A stretch of DNA of 64,000 nt, from NCBI GenBank assembly GCA_029567325.1, contig JAKQLF010000177.1, positions 1 through 64,000 on the forward strand, written 5' to 3'. Each line of letters starts with the position of its first letter. Position 1 is the stretch's first letter. Shown here in pieces: positions 27,157 through 34,641 of this stretch. A program made the position numbers and the translations under genes. The notes below the pieces were generated by a model. The model did not search any database. It was not told the origin of the DNA and saw nothing but the letters and a program-made list of their open reading frames with translations. The DNA is from Bacteroidota bacterium. Lineage in GTDB: Bacteria > Bacteroidota > Bacteroidia > Chitinophagales > Saprospiraceae.

Positions 27157-27761
27157 TACGACAATTTGATCAGGTATTGATTTAAAATTTCGGCCATTTC
27201 ATCCAGATGATTTTCTGTTACCATAAAATTTTCTTCTTTTGCCTCATCATCAATTTTTCTCAAAGACAAAGATTCCTCAAACAAAGGGCTATTTTCAAAA
27301 ACAAGAGATTCATAGGCATCCATTACTCCGCCTTGAAAGTCCAAAGTGGTAACACTTGCTTTCGAAAGTTTTGAAAAGTAACTTTCATCTTTCAAACACA
27401 AATACCTTTTGGAGGCCACATGATTTCTGATTGGAACAGTGACCGTTTCGTCAAAGCCCTTCCGTTCCAGAAAATGAGCTCCCAATAAATCATGTTCATT
27501 CAATCCATATCCATCCATCATACTATTTTTTACGCCTTCGTAAAGTGGACAGATGTGGCCAATGTCGTGTAAGTAAGCAGCTACCACCAATGAATCAATC
27601 AATCCCAAATCTTTTGCAATCAAGCCTGATTGAATGCTGTGGGATAAAACACTCATCTTTTCACCATAACTCAAATCACCGTGTTGTTTGAAAATGGCCA
27701 ATATTTCTTCTACTTGTGGTAACATAAAAAATTTATTAAGATCAAACTTGCTCGATGTCAT
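27156..27761 (-). CDS. phnZ: PhnZ-like HD-domain phosphonate oxygenase
   Basis: A 201-aa HD-domain protein of the diiron C-P-cleaving oxygenase type. The six expected metal ligands are present at PhnZ-like spacing: H41, H65-D66 (HDIGH), H90 (NEHDLLG), H114 (RNHVASKRY) and D171 (KIDDEAK). K118 matches the substrate-binding lysine. PhnZ converts 1-hydroxy-2-aminoethylphosphonate to glycine and phosphate using O2. The lid motif reads YGEKMS, one residue shorter between Tyr and Glu than the YGGE I recall for PhnZ, while E34-to-H41 spacing is kept. The partner hydroxylase (PhnY/TmpA, a 2-oxoglutarate dioxygenase) is absent from the window. An alternative ATG at 27725 (MLPQVEEI) gives a 189-aa form. 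First gene of the minus-strand run. Confidence 0.85.
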   Translation of the reverse strand: MTSSKFDLNKFFMLPQVEEILAIFKQHGDLSYGEKMSVLSHSIQSGLIAKDLGLIDSLVVAAYLHDIGHICPLYEGVKNSMMDGYGLNEHDLLGAHFLERKGFDETVTVPIRNHVASKRYLCLKDESYFSKLSKASVTTLDFQGGVMDAYESLVFENSPLFEESLSLRKIDDEAKEENFMVTENHLDEMAEILNQYLIKLS

Positions 27762-27811
27762 TCAACATCCTAAAATCACCCTGCAAAGCACGACATCGCG
27801 TGTTAACATAA

Positions 27812-27836
27812 ACCCAAGACAACTTTACTCTTGGGT
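27812..27836. promoter_or_regulatory. Perfect inverted repeat between divergent genes
   Basis: ACCCAAGA-9 nt-TCTTGGGT lies 51 bp upstream of the PhnZ-like gene and 228 bp upstream of pbpC. In a divergent space it cannot serve as a terminator for either neighbour, so a regulator-binding site for the phosphonate genes is plausible. No regulator gene is in the window. Confidence 0.45.
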
Positions 27837-27925
27837 AAATTGTGTGTTAAGCCAAAAGTTCGGAAGAAATAAAGCATGCACCTATAGCCAGAGGTATGAA
27901 AGAAGGCTTTCTTTTATTGAACTTC

Positions 27926-27981
27926 CTTCTTTCATCTCTCATCTCTCGTCTCTCATCTTTTATCTTTCTTCTTTCATCTAC
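27926..27981. repeat. Pyrimidine-rich short-word tract
   Basis: Repeats of TCTCATCTCTCGTCTCTCATC and TTTATCTTTCTTCTTTCATC fill the middle of the 302-bp divergent space between phnZ and pbpC. The same word type occurs at 43613-43638. There is no coding sign; it looks like slippage-prone repeat sequence. Confidence 0.7.
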
Positions 27982-28051
27982 AATAGTGTTAGGGCTTACC
28001 ACTTTTATTTCGATTACTTTTTGATCGTGATGAACATGAGTCGGACTTCAT

Positions 28052-28059
28052 TATTTTTG
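28052..28059 (+). promoter_or_regulatory. Candidate -7 element close to the pbpC start
   Basis: TATTTTTG fits TAnnTTTG but lies only 4 bp before the annotated ATG (28064). If used, the transcript would be leaderless or translation would begin at the ATG at 28097. A TTTG lies 28 bp upstream, too far for a standard spacer. Confidence 0.3.
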
Positions 28060-28063
28060 CAAG

Positions 28064-30397
28064 ATGAAGATTTTGCCTTGGCCTTTATTTAAGAAGATGA
28101 TTGCAGTTGTTACTGGCTTCATTCTACTCTTCATAGTATTGATGCCTTTGCCAAATTTCCAACCTGCTTACAGTCATTCTGTGTATGCAAAAGATGGAAG
28201 CTTATTATCTGCTGTAACTTCAAGTGAATCTCAATGGTGCCTTCCCTTGAATATGGATCTTCCTAAACCACTTATTGAATCCATCATCCTTTATGAAGAT
28301 GAATATTTCTATTGGCATCTAGGTGTAAATCCTGTCTCGATTGTGAAAGCAACCATGGCTAATTTTAAGGATAAAAGAATCAAAAGGGGTGCAAGTACCA
28401 TACCCATGCAAGTCATGCGGATGAAAAACAGAAATGCTGCCAGAACCTGGACCAACAAGGTCAAAGAAATCTTTTGGGCAACCAAATACAGCCTTTTCTA
28501 TCGCAAAAAGACTATTCTCAAAGATTGGGCAAATATGGCACCATTTGGTGGTAATACAATTGGAGTCACTGCCGCTTCACTTCGTTATTTTGGAAGAAAC
28601 ATCGATCAACTGTCATGGGCAGAATATGCACTTTTGGCCGTTCTTCCCAATGGTCCCACCAGTGCCAACCTCAATGTGAATAGACACATCTTAAAAAACA
28701 AAAGAGATTTTCTCCTTCAAAAATTATATGTCCATGGCCATTTTTCAAAAGATGATTTAGAAGTTTTTTTGGATGAGGATTTACCACTTACCCTAAAAAG
28801 TGTGCCCCAACTTGCTTATCACTTTTTGCAATTTTGTAAGTCGCAATCTACTTCGCAATACAACTTTTCATCGACCATTGATTTAACCACTCAAGTCAAA
28901 ATCGGCGAACTACTGGAAAATGAAGGATTATATCTTCGGGCTGAAGACATCCATAATCTGGCAGCTGTTGTCATCGACATCACAACCAACGAACTAGTGT
29001 CTTACGTGGGCAATATCAAAGATCAGTCTGGAAGATTTTCATACAATGATCTAGTGCAGGCTCCGAGATCTTATGGTAGTTTGATTAAGCCGTTATTGTA
29101 CGGATATGCTTTGGACCAGAATTACTTTTTGCCCTCTGAATTAGTTGCAGATATTCCTACAAGTATCGGGGATTTCAGGCCTGAAAATTTTGATAAAAAG
29201 TACCGTGGGGTTGTCCCATTTGATGAAGCATTGCGCCAATCGCTCAACGTACCTGCTGTCCGCATTCTGAACGACATTGGCAACCCTGGTTTTTACGACT
29301 TTATTCATCAGACGCTACAAGTACAAGGTCTAGACAAAGGCCACCAACATTATGGCTTATCAATCATTTTGGGAGGAGGTGAATCGACGCTTTGGGATCT
29401 ATCGAGAATATACAAGGGCCTTGCACGAAATTATAGTTCTCTAAATTACCCATTTCATGACGTGCAATATTTAGTAGAAAAACAAAAGGAAAACCTTCAT
29501 AAAACCAATTTTGCCTTTTCACCCTATGCCATCACCAATCTTACAAACACCATTACAAACCTTACCCGGCCTCGGGAAGAAAAATCTTGGGAACAATATG
29601 TTGGCAATCAGAAAATAGCTTGGAAAACAGGCACGAGTTTCGGTCATCGCGACGCCTGGGCACTTGGTTATAGTGGAAGATACTTGGTAGGCGTTTGGGT
29701 AGGTAATGAAACTGGAGAAAGTCGTACTGACCTCACAGGAATTACCAAAGCTGCCCCTGTTTTATTCAAAATATTCAATAATTTACCAGAAAATGAATGG
29801 TTTGATTTACCTCCCCAAGTCAATGGCAACCAAGTCATCACCGTGTGTCGTGAATCGGGGAAACTTGCCGGACCATTGTGTAAGAAAATCCAGAAAATTC
29901 GATTAAATAAAACCACTTACCAGTTCAAAACTTGTAACTACCACGAGGTGATATTCACTTCTTCCAATGGTCTTTTACTTCACAACGATTGTGTCGATGA
30001 TTTTTCGAAAAAGGATACTTTGTTCAAACTTCCAGAATACATGGAGTATTTCTACATACCTGCTCATCCAGAATACAAAGTCAAACCACAAGACGACCCA
30101 ACTTGTCAACAATCAGATAACGCCATTAGCATCATTTATCCCAATTCAAATCTAAAAATATTCCTCCCAAAAGAAAGCTCCATTAAAACCAATCAGTTAA
30201 TTGCCAAAGCTTATGCTGCCGGCAATCAAACCAGTATTTTTTGGTTTCTGGATGATCAATTTCTCAAGACTACCCCAGCCGGAGAAAACCTTGAATGTTT
30301 AATCACTGCGCCTGTTGGAAATCACATTCTGATGATTACAGATGAAAAAGGAAATAAGGACTGGGTTTATTTTGAAGTTATCGATGGAGATGATTAA
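28064..30397 (+). CDS. pbpC: Penicillin-binding protein 1C
   Basis: A 777-aa bifunctional class A PBP that polymerises and cross-links peptidoglycan at the inner membrane. One N-terminal membrane anchor (~13-30) is followed by the glycosyltransferase domain with EDEYFYWHLG (catalytic Glu78) and RGASTIPMQVMRM. The transpeptidase domain has SLIK (Ser339), QSLNVPAV and WKTGTSFGHRDAW (KTG from Lys521). The C-terminal ~100 residues are the BiPBP_C domain typical of PBP1C. In many bacteria pbpC neighbours an alpha-2-macroglobulin gene; here that gene lies 14 kb upstream. A shorter start at codon 12 (28097, MIAVVTGF) is possible. Confidence 0.93.
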   Translation: MKILPWPLFKKMIAVVTGFILLFIVLMPLPNFQPAYSHSVYAKDGSLLSAVTSSESQWCLPLNMDLPKPLIESIILYEDEYFYWHLGVNPVSIVKATMANFKDKRIKRGASTIPMQVMRMKNRNAARTWTNKVKEIFWATKYSLFYRKKTILKDWANMAPFGGNTIGVTAASLRYFGRNIDQLSWAEYALLAVLPNGPTSANLNVNRHILKNKRDFLLQKLYVHGHFSKDDLEVFLDEDLPLTLKSVPQLAYHFLQFCKSQSTSQYNFSSTIDLTTQVKIGELLENEGLYLRAEDIHNLAAVVIDITTNELVSYVGNIKDQSGRFSYNDLVQAPRSYGSLIKPLLYGYALDQNYFLPSELVADIPTSIGDFRPENFDKKYRGVVPFDEALRQSLNVPAVRILNDIGNPGFYDFIHQTLQVQGLDKGHQHYGLSIILGGGESTLWDLSRIYKGLARNYSSLNYPFHDVQYLVEKQKENLHKTNFAFSPYAITNLTNTITNLTRPREEKSWEQYVGNQKIAWKTGTSFGHRDAWALGYSGRYLVGVWVGNETGESRTDLTGITKAAPVLFKIFNNLPENEWFDLPPQVNGNQVITVCRESGKLAGPLCKKIQKIRLNKTTYQFKTCNYHEVIFTSSNGLLLHNDCVDDFSKKDTLFKLPEYMEYFYIPAHPEYKVKPQDDPTCQQSDNAISIIYPNSNLKIFLPKESSIKTNQLIAKAYAAGNQTSIFWFLDDQFLKTTPAGENLECLITAPVGNHILMITDEKGNKDWVYFEVIDGDD

Positions 30398-30401
30398 CGA
30401 T

Positions 30402-30443
30402 TGTAAGATGTAGGATGTGAAATGTAAGATGGAAGATGTAAAG
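30402..30443. repeat. GTAAGATG-type short-word repeat
   Basis: Five variants of the word (G)TAAGATG/GGATGT follow one another just after the pbpC stop. Another member of the intergenic repeat vocabulary of this genome; no structure or coding role seen. Confidence 0.6.
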
Positions 30444-30645
30444 AAAGGGCTTGCCCCTTACTAAGTGCATATTGATCTTGCAGAGCCATTGAATAATACT
30501 TTTTTCTTGGATGATTTTTTTGGAGGAGAGAGCCAATGGTACTGTATATGCCAACCTAATATGTAGAAGTATTTTACTAAAATAAATTTCTCTGAATTTT
30601 GATATTAAATATAATCATAATATATTTATCCTTCTGAGACAATAC

Positions 30646-31563
30646 ATGCACATAGAAAAATACATTTCTTACTTACAAAATGAAAAACGGTATTCGCCCC
30701 ATACCGTGAAATCGTATCACACCGACCTTACGGAATGTGAAACTTTTGTAAAAAATACATTTGATATTTCAATAGCGGATCCAACCATCAAACACACACA
30801 CATACGCTCTTGGGTTGTTGCCCTGACGGGTGAAGGTATGGTTGCAAGATCTGTCAATAGGAAAATAAGTAGCCTCAATGGCTTTTACAAATTTTTGAGA
30901 CAACGTGGCCTAATAGAAAATAGTCCAATGAAAAAGGTTTCTTTACTCAAAGCACCTCAACGTTTGCCATCTTTTTTTTCTGAAGATGACCTTCAAGCGG
31001 CCAAAATGCCTATTCATGCAAAGGATACCATTTTTACCATCACGCGCGATCACTTGATCATCAATCTTTTTTATCATACTGGCATGCGGAAATCTGAGTT
31101 GATCAATCTCAAATTGGCGGATGTTGATAAATCGAGGGGCGAAATCAAAGTTTTGGGGAAAGGTAATAAGGAACGTCTTATTCCAATCAGTCCCGACTTG
31201 ATAATAGCTGTTGAAAATTACTTAGCCGAAAAAGCCAAACATTTTGAAAAGTTGACCGATCCTTTTTTACTGGTCTCCAACACTGGTTTGAAGCTCGACC
31301 CAAAGACGGTTTACAACATTGTAAAGAAACATGTACAAGTTTTACCTTCATCAGATAAAAAAAGTCCACACGTTTTGCGTCACAGTTTTGCAACACATTT
31401 ACTCAATAATGGTGCGGACATCAATGCCATCAAAGAACTCCTCGGTCACAGCTCTTTGGCCGCAACCCAAGTATATACTCACAATTCTATAGATCGGCTG
31501 GTTTCCATTTATAAATCGGCTCATCCAAGGTCATCTGGTAGTGAAGAAAAAGATCAAAAATAA
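30646..31563 (+). CDS. Tyrosine recombinase XerC/XerD-type
   Basis: A 305-aa tyrosine recombinase with an N-terminal SAM-like core-binding domain (EKYISYLQNEKRYSPHTVKSY) and a C-terminal catalytic domain. Catalytic residues are visible: R148 (HTGMRKSELINL), H242 and R245 (HVLRHSF), LLGHSS and nucleophile Tyr277 (QVYTHNS). The size and lack of arm-binding extension fit the Xer chromosome-dimer resolvases rather than a phage integrase. The hpf gene follows 108 bp downstream; xerC-hpf adjacency is common in Bacteroidota, supporting a housekeeping role. XerC versus XerD cannot be decided here. Confidence 0.9.
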   Translation: MHIEKYISYLQNEKRYSPHTVKSYHTDLTECETFVKNTFDISIADPTIKHTHIRSWVVALTGEGMVARSVNRKISSLNGFYKFLRQRGLIENSPMKKVSLLKAPQRLPSFFSEDDLQAAKMPIHAKDTIFTITRDHLIINLFYHTGMRKSELINLKLADVDKSRGEIKVLGKGNKERLIPISPDLIIAVENYLAEKAKHFEKLTDPFLLVSNTGLKLDPKTVYNIVKKHVQVLPSSDKKSPHVLRHSFATHLLNNGADINAIKELLGHSSLAATQVYTHNSIDRLVSIYKSAHPRSSGSEEKDQK

Positions 31564-31671
31564 TTAACACTAACTTGACTTTCACTTAAAATGTGTGTAT
31601 ATTGCCATAACATAACCGGAACTTCAAAGGAAGTATCTTAATTTTTTTTTGACATAAAAACTGTTTTACTT

Positions 31672-31968
31672 ATGAACATTACAATTCAAGCAGTGCATTT
31701 CGATGCAGACATTAAATTGAAAGAATTGATCCGCGAAAAGTTGTCAAACTTGGTTCGATTTTACAACGAAATTCTGAATGTCGACGTTTTTCTCAAATTG
31801 GAGAATTCTGGCCAAGTTAAAGACAAAATAGTTGAATTGAAAGCCAACATTCCCGGTAAATCAATCGTCGTTACATCGACGGGAAAATCTTTTGAATCTT
31901 CGCTCGATGAGGCTCACGATATCATAATCAGACAACTCAAAAGGCACAAAGAAAAAATGAGAGCCTAA
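31672..31968 (+). CDS. hpf: Ribosome hibernation-promoting factor (short HPF/RaiA family)
   Basis: A 98-aa ribosome-associated factor (MNITIQAVHFDADIKLKELIREKLSNLVRF) that binds the 30S decoding region in stationary phase or stress and promotes 100S dimers or inactive 70S. It is the short form, with no C-terminal dimerisation domain. The C-terminal SSLDEAHDIIIRQLKRHKEK is the usual basic helix. It follows xerC and ends at a strong terminator. TTGACTTTCAC...GTGTATATTGCC upstream may be its promoter, but it fits the Bacteroidota consensus poorly. Confidence 0.92.
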   Translation: MNITIQAVHFDADIKLKELIREKLSNLVRFYNEILNVDVFLKLENSGQVKDKIVELKANIPGKSIVVTSTGKSFESSLDEAHDIIIRQLKRHKEKMRA

Positions 31969-31985
31969 CTCATAAAAAATGAATC

Positions 31986-32016
31986 AAGGGGTGGTAGCAA
32001 TATCACCCCTTTTTTG
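31986..32016 (+). terminator. Intrinsic terminator after hpf
   Basis: AAGGGGTGGTA-GCAA-TATCACCCCTT forms an 11-bp stem (one G-T wobble) with a GNRA loop, followed by TTTTT. It begins 17 bp after the hpf stop. Confidence 0.9.
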
Positions 32017-32035
32017 TTTCAGCTGTTTTGCATAT

Positions 32036-32450
32036 ACTAGCAATTTCACAGTTCAGCAGTTTCGTGATTCAGCAGTTTTACCTTTAACATAAACGATTAA
32101 ACATATAAACAGTTAAACCCTACTGGGAACATATGAAAATTGGCAGTTTCGCAATTTGGCAATTCAGCAGTTTCGCAATTCAGTAATTTTTGCCGCGAGC
32201 TTCGAGCCACGAGCTGCCAGCTTTTTGCTTATAGGTTTATTTGTTTATGCGTTTATAAAAACTTTATGAACTTTCTACTTTCAACTTTACGAACTCATAA
32301 ACGATTAAACATATAAACAGTTAAACCCTAGGGACACCTTAAAAACTTTATGAACTTTTTACTTTGTACAGACGCAGGGCCCTCCGTCTCTGCGTTTATG
32401 AACTCAATTCAGCAGTTCAGCAATTTCGCAGTTTTATTAGCAGTTTAATT
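32036..32450. repeat. Repeat-filled intergenic region before the rhamnose operon
   Basis: About 400 bp are built from recurring words: CAGCAGTTTCGCAATT (several variants), AACTTTATGAACTTT, and an exact 35-bp direct repeat at 32088-32122 and 32296-32330 (CATAAACGATTAAAC...). An 18-mer at 32196-32213 is the exact reverse complement of 4807-4824. A 20-nt near-palindrome AGACGCAGGGCCCTCCGTCT is at 32370-32389. No ORF, tRNA or riboswitch was found in 31969-32535 apart from the -7 element near its end. Confidence 0.85.
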
Positions 32451-32451
32451 T

Positions 32452-32459
32452 TATATTTG
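32452..32459 (+). promoter_or_regulatory. Candidate promoter of the rhamnose operon
   Basis: TATATTTG matches TAnnTTTG and would give a leader of about 70 nt before the RhaD start at 32536. No good -33 element at 19-21 bp. No regulator gene or clear operator accompanies it. Confidence 0.45.
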
Positions 32460-32535
32460 TAATTACTGGTAGTGTTCCAAGCTGAATCACTATACAGGCC
32501 ATATAATTCATTCAAATCAAAATTTTAAAGCTGTA

Positions 32536-34632
32536 ATGACGCAAACATTCAATCATGTAAACTATTTGTGGGATGTAGCAAAAGCCGCTGAATGTGGTGA
32601 AGATCAAATCAAGCAATTCTTATACCGTTCAAATATTTTAGGTGCAGATTTGAGGATAACTAATTATGGGGGAGGCAATACCAGCGTTAAAACAATGGAA
32701 ATAGACCCGTTGACTGGTCAGCAAGAAGAAGTAATGTGGGTAAAAGGCAGTGGAGGCGACATTGGCACTTTGACGAGAAAAGGAATTGCGGGTCTTTACA
32801 CAAAGAAATTGCATGCATTAAAAAACGTTTATCGGGGCTTGGAACAAGAGGATGAAATGGTGGCTTTGTTTCAACATTGCCTACATGACCTCAATAGTGC
32901 TGCCCCTTCTATTGATACACCATTGCACGGTTTATTACCATTTAAGCACATAGATCACTTACATCCAGACGCTTTGATTGCCATCGCAGCAAGTAAAGAT
33001 GGACCTGCTATCATGAAAGAGATCTGGGGAGATAGCATTGCATGGATTCCATGGCAACGTCCAGGTTTTGATTTGGGGCTTCAATTAGAAAATTGTGTAA
33101 AAGAAAATCCCAATATAAGGGGCATCATCCTAGGAAGCCATGGTTTATTTACATGGGGAAACACTTCTTTTGAATGTTACGTCAATAGCCTGGAAGTAAT
33201 TGAAATGGCTTCTAATTATTTAGAAAATAAGGTAGCCTTAAATGGGAATGTTTTTGGTGGTCAAAAAATTACTGCATTAGATAGCGAAATAAGAATAACG
33301 CAGGCAACAGCAATGGCCCCGATTTTGAGAGGGCTTTGTTCATCTAGTCAAGGCATGATCGGTCACTTTTCAGACGCACCTCGAGTATTAGAATTCATCA
33401 ACAGTCATGACCTAGATCGTTTGGCACCTCTTGGCACTTCTTGTCCAGACCATTTTTTACGTACCAAAATTGCTCCACTTGTTTTAAATCTAGCACCTGA
33501 TGCCGATTTGAGCGATGCTTTATCTGTAAGAAATTTGCTTGAGAAAGATTTTGCGAATTACAGGGACTCCTATGCAGCATATTATGAAAAGTGCAAACAC
33601 AGTAACAGCCCTGCAATGCGAGATCCAAATCCAGTGATCATTTTATGGCCCGGCGTTGGCATGTTTTCTTTCGCAAAAAATAAACAAACCGCTCGTGTTG
33701 CTTCCGAATTTTATACCAATGCCATCAATGTGATGAGAGGAGCAGAAGCTGTATCAACTTATGTCGCCCTTCCTCATCAAGAAGCTTTTGATATCGAATA
33801 TTGGTTATTGGAGGAAGCTAAATTACAGCGCATGCCAGCAGAAAAACCATTGAGCCGCAAAATCGCATTGGTTTCTGGTGCAGGTGGTGGAATTGGTTCT
33901 GCAATTGCACAAAAGTTGATCAATCAGGGAGCGAATGTTGTTTTTACTGACCTCTATGAAGAAAATCTAAAAAAGGAAATTGCTCCGTACAATTCAGATA
34001 TTGCTGTTTCTATTCCAGGAAATATTACCAGTGCAGCCGACGTAAAAAAAGCCGTGGACCACTGTTGTTTACAATTTGGTGGCTTAGACATTATCGTTCA
34101 TTCCGCTGGTCTTGCTATTTCAAAATCTTTAGAAGATACAGAAGAAAAAGATTGGGACATCCTCCAAGATGTGTTGGTAAAGGGCCAGTTTTTATTGGCT
34201 CGTGAGGCAACTCCAGTCCTCAAAGCTCAAAAAATGGGTGGCGACTTCATCAACATCGCCAGCAAAAATGGAATAGTAGCTGGACCAAATAACGTGGCTT
34301 ATGGTACTGCCAAAGCAGCCCAACAACACATGACCAGATTATTGGCTGCAGAACTTGGACCAGATAAAATCAGAGTTAATACAGTCAATCCAGACGGAAT
34401 CATTGTTGGTTCCAAAATTTGGGAAGGCGAATGGGCAGAAGGCAGGGCAAAAGCATATGGTATCAAAGTAGAAGAATTACCAGCGTTTTACGCGAAACGA
34501 AATTTGATGAACGAAATCATGTATCCCGAAGACATCGCCAATGCAGTATTTGCCATTTTACATTTATTAAAGAAAAGTACTGGAAATACCATCAACGTTG
34601 ACGGTGGTATGGCCAATGCCTTTGTAAGATAA
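32536..34632 (+). CDS. rhaD: Bifunctional rhamnulose-1-phosphate aldolase / short-chain dehydrogenase
   Basis: A 698-aa fusion. Residues ~1-430 are a class II aldolase domain cleaving L-rhamnulose 1-phosphate to dihydroxyacetone phosphate and L-lactaldehyde (NYGGGNTSVK, TPLHGLLPFKHIDHLHPD with metal-binding His, and ILGSHGLFTWG). Residues ~435-698 are an SDR domain with NAD-binding SGAGGGIGSAIA, a conserved IVHSAG and the active-site YGTAK. The SDR domain is expected to oxidise L-lactaldehyde to L-lactate. This aldolase-SDR fusion goes with the RhaI/RhaK type found next. First gene of a five-gene operon, with 9 bp before the next start. Confidence 0.93.
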   Translation: MTQTFNHVNYLWDVAKAAECGEDQIKQFLYRSNILGADLRITNYGGGNTSVKTMEIDPLTGQQEEVMWVKGSGGDIGTLTRKGIAGLYTKKLHALKNVYRGLEQEDEMVALFQHCLHDLNSAAPSIDTPLHGLLPFKHIDHLHPDALIAIAASKDGPAIMKEIWGDSIAWIPWQRPGFDLGLQLENCVKENPNIRGIILGSHGLFTWGNTSFECYVNSLEVIEMASNYLENKVALNGNVFGGQKITALDSEIRITQATAMAPILRGLCSSSQGMIGHFSDAPRVLEFINSHDLDRLAPLGTSCPDHFLRTKIAPLVLNLAPDADLSDALSVRNLLEKDFANYRDSYAAYYEKCKHSNSPAMRDPNPVIILWPGVGMFSFAKNKQTARVASEFYTNAINVMRGAEAVSTYVALPHQEAFDIEYWLLEEAKLQRMPAEKPLSRKIALVSGAGGGIGSAIAQKLINQGANVVFTDLYEENLKKEIAPYNSDIAVSIPGNITSAADVKKAVDHCCLQFGGLDIIVHSAGLAISKSLEDTEEKDWDILQDVLVKGQFLLAREATPVLKAQKMGGDFINIASKNGIVAGPNNVAYGTAKAAQQHMTRLLAAELGPDKIRVNTVNPDGIIVGSKIWEGEWAEGRAKAYGIKVEELPAFYAKRNLMNEIMYPEDIANAVFAILHLLKKSTGNTINVDGGMANAFVR

Positions 34633-34641
34633 GCCACATTC

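Noticed and set aside
27688-28092. 134-aa plus-strand ORF over the phnZ start and divergent space
   Set aside because: Its sequence is driven by the pyrimidine-rich repeat tract (IELPSFISHLSSLIFYLSSF) and overlaps two well-supported genes.
30646-31563. Tyrosine recombinase considered as a phage or integrative-element integrase
   Set aside because: Size, lack of an arm-binding domain, the hpf neighbour and absence of att repeats or phage genes fit a housekeeping Xer protein.
32036-32450. Repeat tract considered as a CRISPR array
   Set aside because: Repeat lengths and spacings are irregular, words are degenerate, no leader or cas genes are present.
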